DNA of 64,000 bases from Roseiarcus sp963737365 (GTDB lineage Bacteria > Pseudomonadota > Alphaproteobacteria > Rhizobiales > Beijerinckiaceae): assembly GCA_963737365.1 (NCBI GenBank), contig CAVTSD010000001.1, forward strand, positions 992,001-1,056,000, given 5' to 3'. This document shows positions 17,188 through 26,402 of the stretch, piece by piece. The number at the start of each line of letters is the position of its first letter. Position 1 is the first letter of the stretch. A program made the translations under genes and the position numbers. Below the pieces are notes generated by a model that made no database searches, was not told where the DNA came from, and was given only the letters and a program-made list of their open reading frames with translations.

Positions 17188-17377
17188 CAAAGCCGGAGGT
17201 CGGCGTTCCAGCAACGGGGCTTGCGTCGGGACATGCGACATCGCAGATCGGCCAGCGGGGACTAGGTTTGGGCCATAGTTCCCGCCGTTCCGGGCATCGG
17301 CCATGACGTTCTTGCGGGTCCTGCGTTGCAAGGCCGGGAGCGCTCAGCTAAATCTTGATGGGGCTACGAGCTAATTC

Positions 17378-17932
17378 ATGGCGACCGATCTCATCCGTTA
17401 CGACCTTCTGGTGCAGGACGCGCTACGCTCCGTCGTGCGCAAAGTTCTCGCCGACACAGCGCGCAATGGGCTCGTCGGCGACCACCATTTCAACATCGCG
17501 TTCAAGACCCAGGCGCCTGGCGTGATCGCGCCGCCAGTGGTCAAGCAGCGCTTCCCCGACGAGATGTCGATCATCCTTCAGCATGAGTTCTGGGATCTCG
17601 TCGTCACCCAGGACGCATTCGAGGTTAGCCTGAACTTCTCCCGCAAGCCCGAGCGATTGATCGTGCCGTTCGACTCGATCACCGGCTTCACCGATCCGTC
17701 TGTCCCGTTCGGATTCAAGCTTGAGCCGCGCGTTTCGGAGACGGCCAATCGCTCGGCGGCTGCGGAGGAGGAAAAAGGCCCGACGCTGACCCCTGTCCCG
17801 GCAAAGCCCGCGCCCGCCAAGCTGTCCACGCGGGCCCCCTCTGCCCCAAAGTCGACTCAGAACGCCGAGAAGCCCGCGGAGCCGGACGGGCAGACAAAGG
17901 TCGTATCGATCGACGCCTTCCGCAAAAAATAG
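17378..17932 (+). CDS. sspB: ClpXP adaptor protein SspB (alphaproteobacterial type)
   Basis: A 184-residue stringent starvation protein B homologue that delivers ssrA-tagged and other proteins to the ClpXP protease. The folded substrate-binding domain is in the first 115 residues (IRYDLLVQDALRSVVRKVL, then HFNIAFKTQAPGV and LIVPFDSITGFTDPSVPFG). A proline- and alanine-rich linker and a short conserved tail, VVSIDAFRKK, follow; the tail docks on the ClpX N-domain. It is followed closely by the DUF4169 and ribbon-helix-helix genes, a gene order seen in many Hyphomicrobiales. Confidence 0.95.
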   Translation: MATDLIRYDLLVQDALRSVVRKVLADTARNGLVGDHHFNIAFKTQAPGVIAPPVVKQRFPDEMSIILQHEFWDLVVTQDAFEVSLNFSRKPERLIVPFDSITGFTDPSVPFGFKLEPRVSETANRSAAAEEEKGPTLTPVPAKPAPAKLSTRAPSAPKSTQNAEKPAEPDGQTKVVSIDAFRKK

Positions 17933-17946
17933 CCGAGAGCTGCTCT

Positions 17947-18135
17947 GTGGCCGAGATCGTCAATCTGCGTCGCGCGCGAAAGCTGAAAGAACGCGAGCGT
18001 AGCCAAGCGGAAGCGGCTCAGAACCGAGCTCGATTCGGCCGGTCAAAAGCCGCGAAGCGTCTCGTTGAGAGCGAACGCGCGCTCGCCGAGGCGAGCCTCG
18101 ACGCCCGGCGTCTTACAAAGCCCGATGTCGACTGA
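17947..18135 (+). CDS. DUF4169 family protein
   Basis: A 62-residue, highly charged protein of unknown function. It begins MAEIVNLRRARKLKERER, the hallmark of the DUF4169 family, and continues as a basic, probably helical chain (RSKAAKRLVESERALAEA). The start is GTG at 17947, 14 bases after the sspB stop. The 3' end overlaps the next gene by 11 bases. The position between sspB and a ribbon-helix-helix gene is the usual context for this family in alphaproteobacteria. Confidence 0.88.
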   Translation: MAEIVNLRRARKLKERERSQAEAAQNRARFGRSKAAKRLVESERALAEASLDARRLTKPDVD

Positions 18136-18397
18136 CAAAGCGGACGCGCGCGTCGTCAAACGCTCGCTTGTCATCGCCGGACATCGAACGAGCGTCTCCC
18201 TTGAGGATGCGTTTTGGCGGCGGCTGCACGCCATCGCGGCGGACCGTGGGCTATCGCTCAACCGCCTCGCGGCGATGATCGACGCCTCGCGCGATGGCGC
18301 CAATCTGTCCTCGGCGATCCGGGTGTTCGTGCTCGAGGCTGAAGGCGCGAGGGGGTTCCACCCCGTGGACGATGGCGGCGTTCGTCTCGATCAGTAG
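18125..18397 (+). CDS. Ribbon-helix-helix domain protein (PF13467-like)
   Basis: A 90-residue protein. RSLVIAGHRTSVSLEDAFW forms the N-terminal strand and first helix, and LHAIAADRGLSLNRLAAMI forms the second helix of a ribbon-helix-helix fold, as in arylsulfate-sulfotransferase-linked RHH proteins of alphaproteobacteria. ATG 18125 is chosen because the domain starts about ten residues later and the gene then overlaps DUF4169 by 11 bases. It may bind DNA as a dimer; the target is unknown. The stop overlaps the end of the convergent AsmA gene by 7 bases. Confidence 0.85.
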   Translation: MSTDKADARVVKRSLVIAGHRTSVSLEDAFWRRLHAIAADRGLSLNRLAAMIDASRDGANLSSAIRVFVLEAEGARGFHPVDDGGVRLDQ

Positions 18398-20976
18398 AGA
18401 CCTGAGGGATCGACTTGCGTTGGGCGCGCCTTGGGCCTCGGCGGCGGCGTCGGAGCCGAGAAGCTGGGCCCGTTGGCGCCGAGTTCGTCGCTCTTCGGCG
18501 CTGGAGCGGACGCGAACGGCTTTCTCGATTGCCCGCTCTCGCCGTCCTTAGCCGGTTCGAGGCTGTCCGCTGCGTTCTTGTCTTCCTCGGCTTTTCGAGC
18601 TGCGGCTGCTTCCGCCGCCTTCTTCGCCGCTTCAGCGTCGGCCGCCTTCTCCGCTTCCTCCTGAGAGCGCAAGCGTTCAGCCTGCCCTTTCAGCCGCGCC
18701 TGTTCGACCTCAAAGTCCTGGATTTCCTGCTGCCTTCGATCCATCAAGCGCTCGCCTTTGAGACGGCGGTTGAAGAAGGCGCGCTCGCGGATGTCGGCTT
18801 CCAGGGTGGAGATGTGATCGGTCTCGCGCGCGATCGCCTGGGCGGCGAGCGCGGCGGAGAGCGAGCTGACGTCGAGCTGGCGCTTCGGCGCCTCCAACGC
18901 ATTGTCGACGGTCACGCCCGCGCTTGGCGGCGGTCCGGACCAGAACTTCAACCCGCTGGCCGATGAGGTGAGCATAAAGCGCACCTGTGTCGTTAGCGTG
19001 CGCAGATCGAAATCCGCGTTCAGCGCTTGGCTCTCCTGTCCGTCGGGGATTTTGATTGGGCCGATCTTCGCAACGCCCGCGCTGAGCGAAAGGGGGGCCG
19101 ATCCATCGACAATCGCCAACGGCGCCCGGTTGAGCTCGTTGCCGAAGGCGAAAGCAATATTGGTCTCATCCGGTGGCGCATCCTGGGCCTGCGCCTTCGC
19201 AAGCACCCGGTCGAGAGCCAAGGGGTCGCTTCGGGCCAGCGCTGCGCCGGCGAAGGTCATTGTCCCTGAGCCGGCGAGTCCGTTGATGAGCGCGCCCGGG
19301 CTTCGCCCCGTCGAAGCGAAATCGACCGCGGCGCCGATGCGGCCCGTGAATCCGATTCGGTCGAGAGCGACCGAATCGAGCGCCAGCGTGCCGGTCAGAG
19401 TCACATTGTCCCCATCGCGGCGCAACGTCGCATGGCCGGACGCTTCGCCTCCCGCGATCCGCATCGCGACGTCGTCGAGATCGAGGCGGCCCTTATCGAA
19501 GCGGAGCGTCGTCGCAAACTCGCGCGCCGTCAGGGCGTCCGCCAAATCGAGCGTTGCAACCTTAAGCTTTACGGCCGCGGACGGGGGGCGCAGCGGCACG
19601 GGCGCGAATCTCACGTCCGACCAGCGCGCGCCAGGACGCGCCGGCTGAGGCGGTCCGAGCGCGAGCGCCAGAACGCCGGAGAGCGGCATGCGCTCGACCG
19701 CGAGTTGACCCTCGATCTCCGCGGAAGCGGGCGCCGGCGCCTTGCCCGGCGCAGCAGAGCCGACCGCCTCCTCGGCGCGAGCAATATCGGCGCTCGCTTC
19801 GGGCACGGCCTCGACCGGCTTCAACGGCTGATATGTGAGGTCGCCGCTCGCCCTGACCCCGGCGATTGTCGCCGCAAGCCGTGAGAAACTCCATCGGTCG
19901 CCGCGCAAGGTCGCATCGAATCCGATGTCGGCCGGGCCGACCACGCCGCCATTGGCCGGCGCGAGGCCAAGGGCGACAGCAAGCGGAGCGAGGTTCGCCG
20001 ATTTAGCCTTGGCGGAGCCGAACAGCTTGGCGTCCCCGCTTTCCGCCGTGGGCAGGAAGCGTCCGCGCCACGTAAGGTCCGCTCCGGCCGCCTGCGAGGT
20101 CGCATCGACGTCGTAGCCCTTCTCCCATCCCCCGTTCGCATTCACCCCAATGTGCGCGCGCCCGCCTCCTGACGTTGGCGTGTGCACGCCGAGCTGGCGC
20201 AACAGCGCGCCCGAGTTTGGCGAATCGAGGGCGACGGTGAATGCATGGCCGGTGTTGTTCGGCCGAGGATCGATGGTGACGGAGAACTGCGTTTCTCCCG
20301 CGGAGCCGTTCGCTCTGAGGGAATCGACGGCGGGAACGGCGCCGACGTCCGTTGCGCCGCCATGGGCGTTGAAGGTGAGCGCCGCGGGAGAAAGCTCGGC
20401 TGCTCGCGCAACCAGCATCCGGCTCCAGTCGCTCGGAGCGACACGCGAAACCAACATGGCGAAATCGTGCAGGCGGTCGGCTCGCAGGTGGCCGGTCGCT
20501 GCAGTCGAGTCGGGGCCGATTGCGCCTTGGATGTCGAAAGACGCCCCATCCAGGCCCGCTACGCTCAAGCGCTTGAGGGTGACGTTCGGCCCGCTCTTGG
20601 CCAAATTCAGCGCCAGCGAGCCGCTGTCGATCTCAGTTTCGCCGACGCGGGCGATATGCAGCGAACCTGCCCTCAGCGAAAGCGAGAGGTCGAGATCGCT
20701 GATCGAATTGCCTGTCGCGAGGCTCGGCAAGCCGTCCACGTCGAGCGAATCGCTCATGAGGTCGACATCAAGGCGGCCGGGCTGGGCGCCGTCTGCCCCC
20801 TTGAACGCGAGAGCGCCGGTCAGCGTCGAGCGGTCCAGCGTCAGCTTGAGATTGCGGCCTGAAAATCCCGTCGGCGAGGCTTCCACCGCGCCCGATAAAG
20901 ACGCGCTGCGATAAGGGAGCGCCTCGGCGAAAGCGACGGCTTTGGCCGCCGCCGACGGGCGCCCAGACTCGCCCAC
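18391..20976 (-). CDS. AsmA family protein, C-terminal part (frame-separated)
   Basis: About 860 residues of an AsmA-type envelope protein. The frame directly continues the protein of the next entry: RPSAAAKAVAFAEALPYRS joins to LLREWASLGA after a one-base shift near 20950-20963. It contains repeated beta-rich, glycine- and alanine-rich segments such as LKLTLDRSTLTGALAFKG, the AsmA C-terminal domain around FASTGRSPGALINGLAGSG, and a coiled-coil, alanine-glutamate-lysine-rich tail with prolines. AsmA-like proteins span the periplasm and are linked to lipid transport or outer-membrane assembly. The expected product is about 1,280 residues. The split is either a real mutation or an indel error. 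Confidence 0.8.
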   Translation of the reverse strand: MGESGRPSAAAKAVAFAEALPYRSASLSGAVEASPTGFSGRNLKLTLDRSTLTGALAFKGADGAQPGRLDVDLMSDSLDVDGLPSLATGNSISDLDLSLSLRAGSLHIARVGETEIDSGSLALNLAKSGPNVTLKRLSVAGLDGASFDIQGAIGPDSTAATGHLRADRLHDFAMLVSRVAPSDWSRMLVARAAELSPAALTFNAHGGATDVGAVPAVDSLRANGSAGETQFSVTIDPRPNNTGHAFTVALDSPNSGALLRQLGVHTPTSGGGRAHIGVNANGGWEKGYDVDATSQAAGADLTWRGRFLPTAESGDAKLFGSAKAKSANLAPLAVALGLAPANGGVVGPADIGFDATLRGDRWSFSRLAATIAGVRASGDLTYQPLKPVEAVPEASADIARAEEAVGSAAPGKAPAPASAEIEGQLAVERMPLSGVLALALGPPQPARPGARWSDVRFAPVPLRPPSAAVKLKVATLDLADALTAREFATTLRFDKGRLDLDDVAMRIAGGEASGHATLRRDGDNVTLTGTLALDSVALDRIGFTGRIGAAVDFASTGRSPGALINGLAGSGTMTFAGAALARSDPLALDRVLAKAQAQDAPPDETNIAFAFGNELNRAPLAIVDGSAPLSLSAGVAKIGPIKIPDGQESQALNADFDLRTLTTQVRFMLTSSASGLKFWSGPPPSAGVTVDNALEAPKRQLDVSSLSAALAAQAIARETDHISTLEADIRERAFFNRRLKGERLMDRRQQEIQDFEVEQARLKGQAERLRSQEEAEKAADAEAAKKAAEAAAARKAEEDKNAADSLEPAKDGESGQSRKPFASAPAPKSDELGANGPSFSAPTPPPRPKARPTQVDPSGLY

Positions 20977-22244
20977 TCGCGCAGCAGGGGCAAGTCGGCG
21001 CTGACGAAAGCGACGTCGCCGCGGAACTTGGCCTCTCCGCCAGTGTCCAGATTTCCTTCCGCGCGCAGGCGGCTTTGTCCCGGAAGGCCAAGGTCGAAAG
21101 CAAGATTGAGCGGCGCGCCGGGCGCTGACTTCAGCGTCGCGCTGGCGTCGGGCAACGTCTGCGATCCAAGAATGATCGGCTGGGCCAAAATTTGGGCGTC
21201 GATCGCCGCCTCATTCTGCCGACCCTGAAGCGCCGCAGAGACGATCCGGGTCATCAGGGTTAGTGCGCGCGCAGGCGCAACTCCATCCTCGCCCTTGCGG
21301 CGCAGGAGCGAGTCGAGGTTCACCTGCTTTGCCCTCAGCGCGACGCTGATTTGGGCGGGCGAGCCGAAAACCACTTTGGCGTCCCCATCCGCCCGGATTC
21401 CTCGTTCCTCTGGTCCGAGACGAAATTCCGCCTGTCGAAGCGTCGCCTGATTTAAATCGATGGTCACGGGCCCCGCGACCCGCCATGGGGTCGGCGCATC
21501 CTCACCGGGCGCCGTTCCGATGAGCGTCGCTGCGCCAGCAAAACGGAGGCCGCCAGGTCCGGCGGAAAAGTCGCCTTGGAGCGCGCCGTCGAGCTGCGCG
21601 CCAGGCCAACTCGGACCGGCGTTCACTTCGAGGCGGATCGACGTCCCTTCCGGTCCGGGCTTTTCCGAGGCGAGCGAGAAGACAACGGGAGCATTGTCGG
21701 GGCCGGAAAACTGGCCGTTGAGACGCGCCGGTCCGTCGAGCGAGGGCGCGGCCGCGTCGATCTCGACGCCGGAAATCTCAGCCTCGGCGCGCCCGCCGAC
21801 GATCTTCACCTGGCCATCCCGCACGCTCAGGCGGTCGAACCCGGTCGAATGGAGGCCCGTCATCTTGATCGGCGGCAGCTTGAGCGCGCCGTCAGGACCA
21901 CGAGCGAGGGTAAGGATCGGCTTCTCGAGACGAATGTCGGAGAACCGAATCTGCCCACTCGCGAGCTTGACCAGCGCCAGCTCCAGCCGAGCCGAGGCGA
22001 ACGAGAGCTTCGCCCCGTCCGGGCCTGGCGCGCTGACCAAACCTTCGCCCAACGCCAGGTAAGGCGTCGGCAACACCCTGAGTTCAACTGGCCCGGTCAG
22101 CGAGACGTCCGCTCCCGTGATTGCGCTGAGCTGCGTCTCGATGGCGCCGCGCTGCGCGGACCAGTCGATGAGATACGGCGCGACGAGCGCAACCGACATC
22201 ACGGCGACGAGCGCGACCGCGAAGATGGTCAGGACAGTGCGCAC
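20841..22244 (-). CDS. AsmA family protein, N-terminal part (frame-separated)
   Basis: About 430 genuine residues beginning with an N-terminal membrane anchor (VLTIFAVALVAVMSVALVA), then LIDWSAQRGAIETQLSAITG and the conserved VSLTGPVELRVLPTPYLALG of the AsmA N-domain. The last forty or so residues before the stop at 20841 are out of frame and rich in arginine. The true continuation lies in the overlapping frame of the previous entry. The anchor holds the protein in the inner membrane with its body in the periplasm. It is divergent from the acyl-CoA dehydrogenase operon across 285 bases. Confidence 0.8.
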   Translation of the reverse strand: MRTVLTIFAVALVAVMSVALVAPYLIDWSAQRGAIETQLSAITGADVSLTGPVELRVLPTPYLALGEGLVSAPGPDGAKLSFASARLELALVKLASGQIRFSDIRLEKPILTLARGPDGALKLPPIKMTGLHSTGFDRLSVRDGQVKIVGGRAEAEISGVEIDAAAPSLDGPARLNGQFSGPDNAPVVFSLASEKPGPEGTSIRLEVNAGPSWPGAQLDGALQGDFSAGPGGLRFAGAATLIGTAPGEDAPTPWRVAGPVTIDLNQATLRQAEFRLGPEERGIRADGDAKVVFGSPAQISVALRAKQVNLDSLLRRKGEDGVAPARALTLMTRIVSAALQGRQNEAAIDAQILAQPIILGSQTLPDASATLKSAPGAPLNLAFDLGLPGQSRLRAEGNLDTGGEAKFRGDVAFVSADLPLLREWASLGARRRRPKPSLSPRRSLIAARLYRARWKPRRRDFQAAISS

Positions 22245-22355
22245 GGGGAAGAGAGTTCCACTCCGCTTGGACGAATTGTCGCAAGAACAATTCGGCGACC
22301 ATCGCGGTTCAAAATGCCGCGAAAGTATGACCTTGACAACAAAAGCGGGTGTGTT

Positions 22356-22370
22356 GGGCCATCGTGGCCC
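22356..22370. repeat. Small hairpin in the asmA/pimC divergent region
   Basis: GGGCCATCGTGGCCC has 6-bp perfect arms and a 3-base loop and lies about midway between the two divergent starts. It could be an operator or a transcript hairpin. No companion site was seen. Confidence 0.3.
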
Positions 22371-22529
22371 CAGGACATCACCGTTAACTTCTGTCTTTGG
22401 CGATCGAAGGAGCCGCAGCTCGACTGGTTAGATGGTTGACGGCGTTGGGCTAAGGCCCGACATTGGCGGCAAGGCGCAAATTTCGCGCCCAAGCCCGCTT
22501 CGCGCGCATTGTGATTAGGGAGGCGACCC

Positions 22530-23717
22530 ATGGACCTTCGATTGACCGAGGACGAGATCGCATTTCGGGCGGAAGTTCGCGCCTTCATGCGCGACAACCT
22601 GCCAGCCTCGATTCGCGAAAAGATGGTCGCCGGTCGCCGCCTTTCCAAAGACGATTATGTGCGCTGGACGCGCATCCTCGCCGCTAAGGGCTGGGGAGCC
22701 CCGCATTGGCCGCAGGAATGGGGAGGCGCCGGATGGAGCCCGATCAAACTCTCGATCTTCCTCGACGAGACGCAGCGCGGCAACGCGCCCGAGCCGGTCG
22801 CGTTTGGCGTCAGCATGGTCGGCCCGGTGATCTACACCTTTGGCTCCAAGGCGCAGAAGGAGCGGTTCCTTCCGCGTATCATCGATCTCAGCGACTGGTG
22901 GTGCCAGGGCTTCTCGGAACCCGGCGCGGGGTCGGATCTTGCGAGCTTGAGGACGAGCGCCCGGAGCGACGCCGAGGGTTGGGTGATCTCGGGCCAGAAG
23001 ACCTGGACCACCATGGCGCAATATGCCGACTGGATCTTCGTCCTCGCGCGCACCAACGCGCAGGCGAAGAAGCAGGAGGGCATTTCGTTCTTCCTGGTCG
23101 ACATGAAGACCCCAGGCATCACGGTGAAGCCGATCCAGACGATCGACGGCGGGCACGAGGTCAACGAGGTCTTCTTCGACGACGTGCGCGTACCGGCGGA
23201 CGCGCTTGTCGGCGAAGAGAACAAAGGCTGGGACTATGCCAAGTTCCTGCTTGCCAACGAGCGCAACGGAATCGCCCGCGTCGGCGTCTCGAAAGCGCGC
23301 CTGGACCGGGTGCGCCAGCTTGCCTCGATCCCGGTCTACGGCGCCGGGCCGAAGATCGCGGATCCCTTCTTCCGCGCCAAGCTCGCCGAAGTCGAAGTGG
23401 AGCTGAAGGCGCTCGAGATGACCCAGATGCGGGTCATCTCAGCCCCCCGTACCGGCAAGCCCGATCCCGCGTCTTCCGTGCTCAAGATCAAAGGCTCGGA
23501 GATCCAGCAGGCGACCACGGATCTCTTGATGGAGGTGGTTGGACCTTACGCGCTGCCCTATCGCGAGCCCGACGACATGAGCAACGAGCCGCCGGTCGGT
23601 CCGGACTGGGCGTCGCCGCTCGCGCCGATTTACTTCAACAACCGCAAGGTTTCGATCTATGGCGGATCGAACGAAATCCAGCGTAGCATCATCGCCAAGG
23701 CGATACTGGGGCTCTGA
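22530..23717 (+). CDS. pimC: Acyl-CoA dehydrogenase, PimC-like large subunit
   Basis: A 395-residue flavoprotein that oxidises an acyl-CoA to the enoyl-CoA. Family blocks are WWCQGFSEPGAGSDLASL (FAD and substrate loop), WVISGQKTWTTMAQYADWIF and, at the C-terminus, YGGSNEIQRSIIAKAILG. In layout and partner it matches the pimeloyl-CoA dehydrogenase large subunit of Rhodopseudomonas-type bacteria, which pairs with a second, divergent dehydrogenase. The partner starts five bases downstream. A role in dicarboxylic- or long-chain acyl-CoA degradation is likely; the gene symbol is by similarity, not proof. Confidence 0.85.
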   Translation: MDLRLTEDEIAFRAEVRAFMRDNLPASIREKMVAGRRLSKDDYVRWTRILAAKGWGAPHWPQEWGGAGWSPIKLSIFLDETQRGNAPEPVAFGVSMVGPVIYTFGSKAQKERFLPRIIDLSDWWCQGFSEPGAGSDLASLRTSARSDAEGWVISGQKTWTTMAQYADWIFVLARTNAQAKKQEGISFFLVDMKTPGITVKPIQTIDGGHEVNEVFFDDVRVPADALVGEENKGWDYAKFLLANERNGIARVGVSKARLDRVRQLASIPVYGAGPKIADPFFRAKLAEVEVELKALEMTQMRVISAPRTGKPDPASSVLKIKGSEIQQATTDLLMEVVGPYALPYREPDDMSNEPPVGPDWASPLAPIYFNNRKVSIYGGSNEIQRSIIAKAILGL

Positions 23718-23722
23718 GACAC

Positions 23723-24871
23723 ATGGACTTCGAGCTCAGCCCCGAACAGGAACAGCTGCGCGATAATGTCGCGCGATTGATGAAGGACCGTTACGCGTTT
23801 GAGGCTCGCAAGACCTATCAAGCGAGCCCGCACGGGTGGAGCGAAGGCCTGTGGCGCGACTATGCCGAAATGGGCCTGCTCGGCGCGCCTTTCGCTGAGG
23901 ACGATGGCGGCTACGGCGGCGGCGCCGTCGAGACCATGATCGTCATGGAGCAGTTCGGCAAGGCGCTGGCGCTCGAGCCCTACCTCCAAACCGTCGTCCT
24001 GTGCGGCGCCCTGATAAAGCACGGGGCAAGCGACAAGCAGCGGGCCGAACTGATCGGGGCGATCGCAGGAGGCGAGCTTAAGCTGAGCTTCGCGCATATG
24101 GAGAAACAATCGGGCTTCGATCTCAACGATGTGGGTCTCAGCGCTGTCGAGGACGGTGGCGGGGGATTTGTGCTGAACGGGGAAAAGACGCTCGTCGGCC
24201 AGGGCGACAGCGCCGATCGATTGATCGTCTCGGGCCGCATCAAGGGCGAACGTCGCGATCGCGACGGCATCGGCCTCTTCCTTGTCGACGCGGGCGCTCC
24301 CGGCGTGAGCCGGCGCGGCTATCCGACCCAGGACGGACAACGCGCGGCGGAGATCGGCTTCACCGATGTCCGCGTCGCGCCCCATGACGTTCTGGGGGCC
24401 CCGGGCGGCGCGCTGCCGGTGATCGAGCGGGCGGTCGACGAGACGATCGCCGCGCTTTCCGCCGAAGCCGTCGGCGCGATGTCCGAAGCGCTGACGATGA
24501 CGGTCGAGTACCTCAAGACGCGCAAGCAGTTCGGCGTCACCATCGGCTCGTTCCAGGCGCTGCAACACCGCGCCGCCGACATGACGGTCGCGCTCGAACA
24601 GGCGCGCAGCATGATGTATCTCGCGGCTATGATGGCGGACGACGACAATTCGACCGAGCGCGCCAAGACCATGTCTGCGGTAAAAGCGCAGATTGGCCGC
24701 TCGGCCAAGTTCATCGGCCAGCAGGCGGTGCAAATGCACGGCGGCATCGCGATGACCTATGAGTACAAGGCCGGCCATCTCTTCAAGCGCCTGACGATGA
24801 TCGATGCGGCTTACGGCGACGCGGATGTTCACGTTCGCCGTCTGGCCGATGGCGCCAGCCTGTTCGCCTGA
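23723..24871 (+). CDS. pimD: Acyl-CoA dehydrogenase, PimD-like small subunit
   Basis: A 382-residue acyl-CoA dehydrogenase fold protein beginning MDFELSPEQEQLRDNVARLM. Typical blocks include LGAPFAEDDGGYGGGAVETM, RKQFGVTIGSFQALQHRAAD and QAVQMHGGIAMTYEYKAGHL. It is more divergent in the substrate loop than its neighbour, as usual for the second member of a heteromeric pair such as PimCD or the actinobacterial FadE pairs. The spacing of five bases to the upstream gene indicates one transcript and coupled translation. The pcp gene starts two bases after its stop. Confidence 0.85.
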   Translation: MDFELSPEQEQLRDNVARLMKDRYAFEARKTYQASPHGWSEGLWRDYAEMGLLGAPFAEDDGGYGGGAVETMIVMEQFGKALALEPYLQTVVLCGALIKHGASDKQRAELIGAIAGGELKLSFAHMEKQSGFDLNDVGLSAVEDGGGGFVLNGEKTLVGQGDSADRLIVSGRIKGERRDRDGIGLFLVDAGAPGVSRRGYPTQDGQRAAEIGFTDVRVAPHDVLGAPGGALPVIERAVDETIAALSAEAVGAMSEALTMTVEYLKTRKQFGVTIGSFQALQHRAADMTVALEQARSMMYLAAMMADDDNSTERAKTMSAVKAQIGRSAKFIGQQAVQMHGGIAMTYEYKAGHLFKRLTMIDAAYGDADVHVRRLADGASLFA

Positions 24872-24873
24872 TC

Positions 24874-25518
24874 GTGTCGAGCCCGCCGCGCACAATTCTT
24901 GTCACCGGCTTCGAGCCGTTCGGCGGCGAGACGATCAACGCCTCATGGGAGGCGGCGCAAAAGCTCGAGGGCTGGCGCCACGGCGACACTGTGGCGGTCG
25001 CGCGCGTGCTGCCCTGCGTCTACGACTCCTCGGTGAAGAAACTTGTCGACGCGATCGAAACGCTTCGGCCGGAGGCGCTTCTGATGACGGGTCAGGCTGC
25101 GCGCCGCGCGGTCGTCTGCGTCGAGCGGTTCGCGCATAATCTTGATGACGCGACCGCGCCGGACAACGATGGCGTCCTGCGAAGGGGGCTCAGAATCTCA
25201 CGCGCCGCGCCCGAATGGCTGGAGACGAAGGCGACCGTCCGGACCATCGCGAGGGCCATTAAAGAGGCGGGAATTCCCGCGCGGATGTCGAGGGACGCCG
25301 GGGGATTTGTCTGCAATCATCTCTACTTCGGGGCCTTGCATTATCTTAACGAAAAACAGTCCGCGATTCCCGCAGTCTTTGTGCATCTGCCGGTGACGCC
25401 CGAGCAGGCTCCGCGAGGGGCGAACGCAAAGGGGCTCACGACAACGGATTCCGCGAACGCGCTTCGGGCGGCTGCAGCGGCGATCCTCGACGAATTGAGA
25501 GTGGACGCGGTGGCGTGA
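24874..25518 (+). CDS. pcp: Pyroglutamyl-peptidase I-like cysteine peptidase
   Basis: A 214-residue member of the C15 family that removes N-terminal pyroglutamate from peptides in the cytoplasm. It opens with TILVTGFEPFGGETINASWE, the family signature. Active-site regions are CVERFAHNLDD for the glutamate, GFVCNHLYFGALHYL for the nucleophilic cysteine and AVFVHLPVTPEQ for the histidine. The usual GEAGGR stretch is changed to GQAARR, so substrate preference could differ. The start is GTG, two bases after pimD, and the stop overlaps the next start as GTGA. It begins a coupled trio with a sugar kinase and nagA. Confidence 0.85.
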   Translation: MSSPPRTILVTGFEPFGGETINASWEAAQKLEGWRHGDTVAVARVLPCVYDSSVKKLVDAIETLRPEALLMTGQAARRAVVCVERFAHNLDDATAPDNDGVLRRGLRISRAAPEWLETKATVRTIARAIKEAGIPARMSRDAGGFVCNHLYFGALHYLNEKQSAIPAVFVHLPVTPEQAPRGANAKGLTTTDSANALRAAAAAILDELRVDAVA

Positions 25519-26402
25519 CCCACGCGCCGCTCTTTCTCGGGGTCGATGGCGGCGCGACCCGCTGCCGCGCGCGGTTGCGCGACGCCGAGGGAACAGCGCT
25601 GGCCGAGGCGGTCGGCGCCGCGGCGAACATCCATGTCGACTTTGCCGCTGCCGTCGCGGCCGTGCGCGCGGTCGTCGATGAGGTTGTGCAAAGGGGAGGC
25701 GACTGCGATCGGGGGCTGATCGCAATGGGTCTTGGGCTCGCGGGGTTCAAGCAGGGAAGCGACCAGACGCGAGTGGCGGCCGCTTTTCCTGGCTTTCGGC
25801 TGGTGTGCGCGGCCAATGACGCCGCGACCGCCTGCATCGGCGCGCACGCCGGCGCCGACGGCGGCCTGGTGATCGCCGGCACCGGCTCGGCGGCGATCGC
25901 CCGCGTAGAGGGTAAGGAAACGATCATTGGCGGGCGCGGATTCGCGCTCGGCGACGACGGATCGGGCTCCCACATCGGGTTTCACGCGCTGCGTGCTGCA
26001 ATGCGCGCCTATGACGGCCTTCAGCCGGCGAGCGCGCTCACAGACGACATCGTGGCCGAATTCGGCGGCGATCCGGTGGCGATGATGAATTGGGCGCGTG
26101 ACGCGAAACCTGGAGACTTCGGCGCTTTCGCGCCGCGCGTCTTCAAGCACGCTGCGACCCACGATCGGAACGCGCTCGAAATCGTGAACGCCGCGGCGCA
26201 CGCCATCGGCGCATTGACGCGTCGGGTTGTCGCGCTGGGCGCGGAGCGGGTCGCGCTGGTTGGCGGCGTGGGCGACGCCATGCGTCCCTATTTCGAGCCC
26301 GACGTCGCCGCGCGGCTCTCGACCCCGCTGTACGATCCGACCGACGGGGCGATCCTGCTCGTTGGCGGCGCAGTGGCGGCGCAACGAGCAGCAGCGCAAT
26401 GA
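25515..26402 (+). CDS. BadF/BadG/BcrA/BcrD-family ATPase, N-acetylglucosamine kinase-like
   Basis: A 295-residue ASKHA-fold kinase. The phosphate-1 motif is FLGVDGGATRCRARLRD, the adenosine region is GLVIAGTGSAAIAR and ALGDDGSGSHIGFHALRAAM, and the C-terminal phosphate loop is ALVGGVGDAMRPYF. Proteins of this size in this family phosphorylate glucosamine or N-acetylglucosamine. It overlaps pcp by four bases (GTGA) and nagA by four (ATGA), so the three are translated together. With NagA next to it, recycling of amino sugars from peptidoglycan or chitin is the likely job. Confidence 0.87.
   Translation: MTHAPLFLGVDGGATRCRARLRDAEGTALAEAVGAAANIHVDFAAAVAAVRAVVDEVVQRGGDCDRGLIAMGLGLAGFKQGSDQTRVAAAFPGFRLVCAANDAATACIGAHAGADGGLVIAGTGSAAIARVEGKETIIGGRGFALGDDGSGSHIGFHALRAAMRAYDGLQPASALTDDIVAEFGGDPVAMMNWARDAKPGDFGAFAPRVFKHAATHDRNALEIVNAAAHAIGALTRRVVALGAERVALVGGVGDAMRPYFEPDVAARLSTPLYDPTDGAILLVGGAVAAQRAAAQ

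Noticed and set aside
18415..22062. Several plus-strand frames opposite the AsmA gene
   Set aside because: They are fragmentary and antisense to a clear AsmA-like protein.
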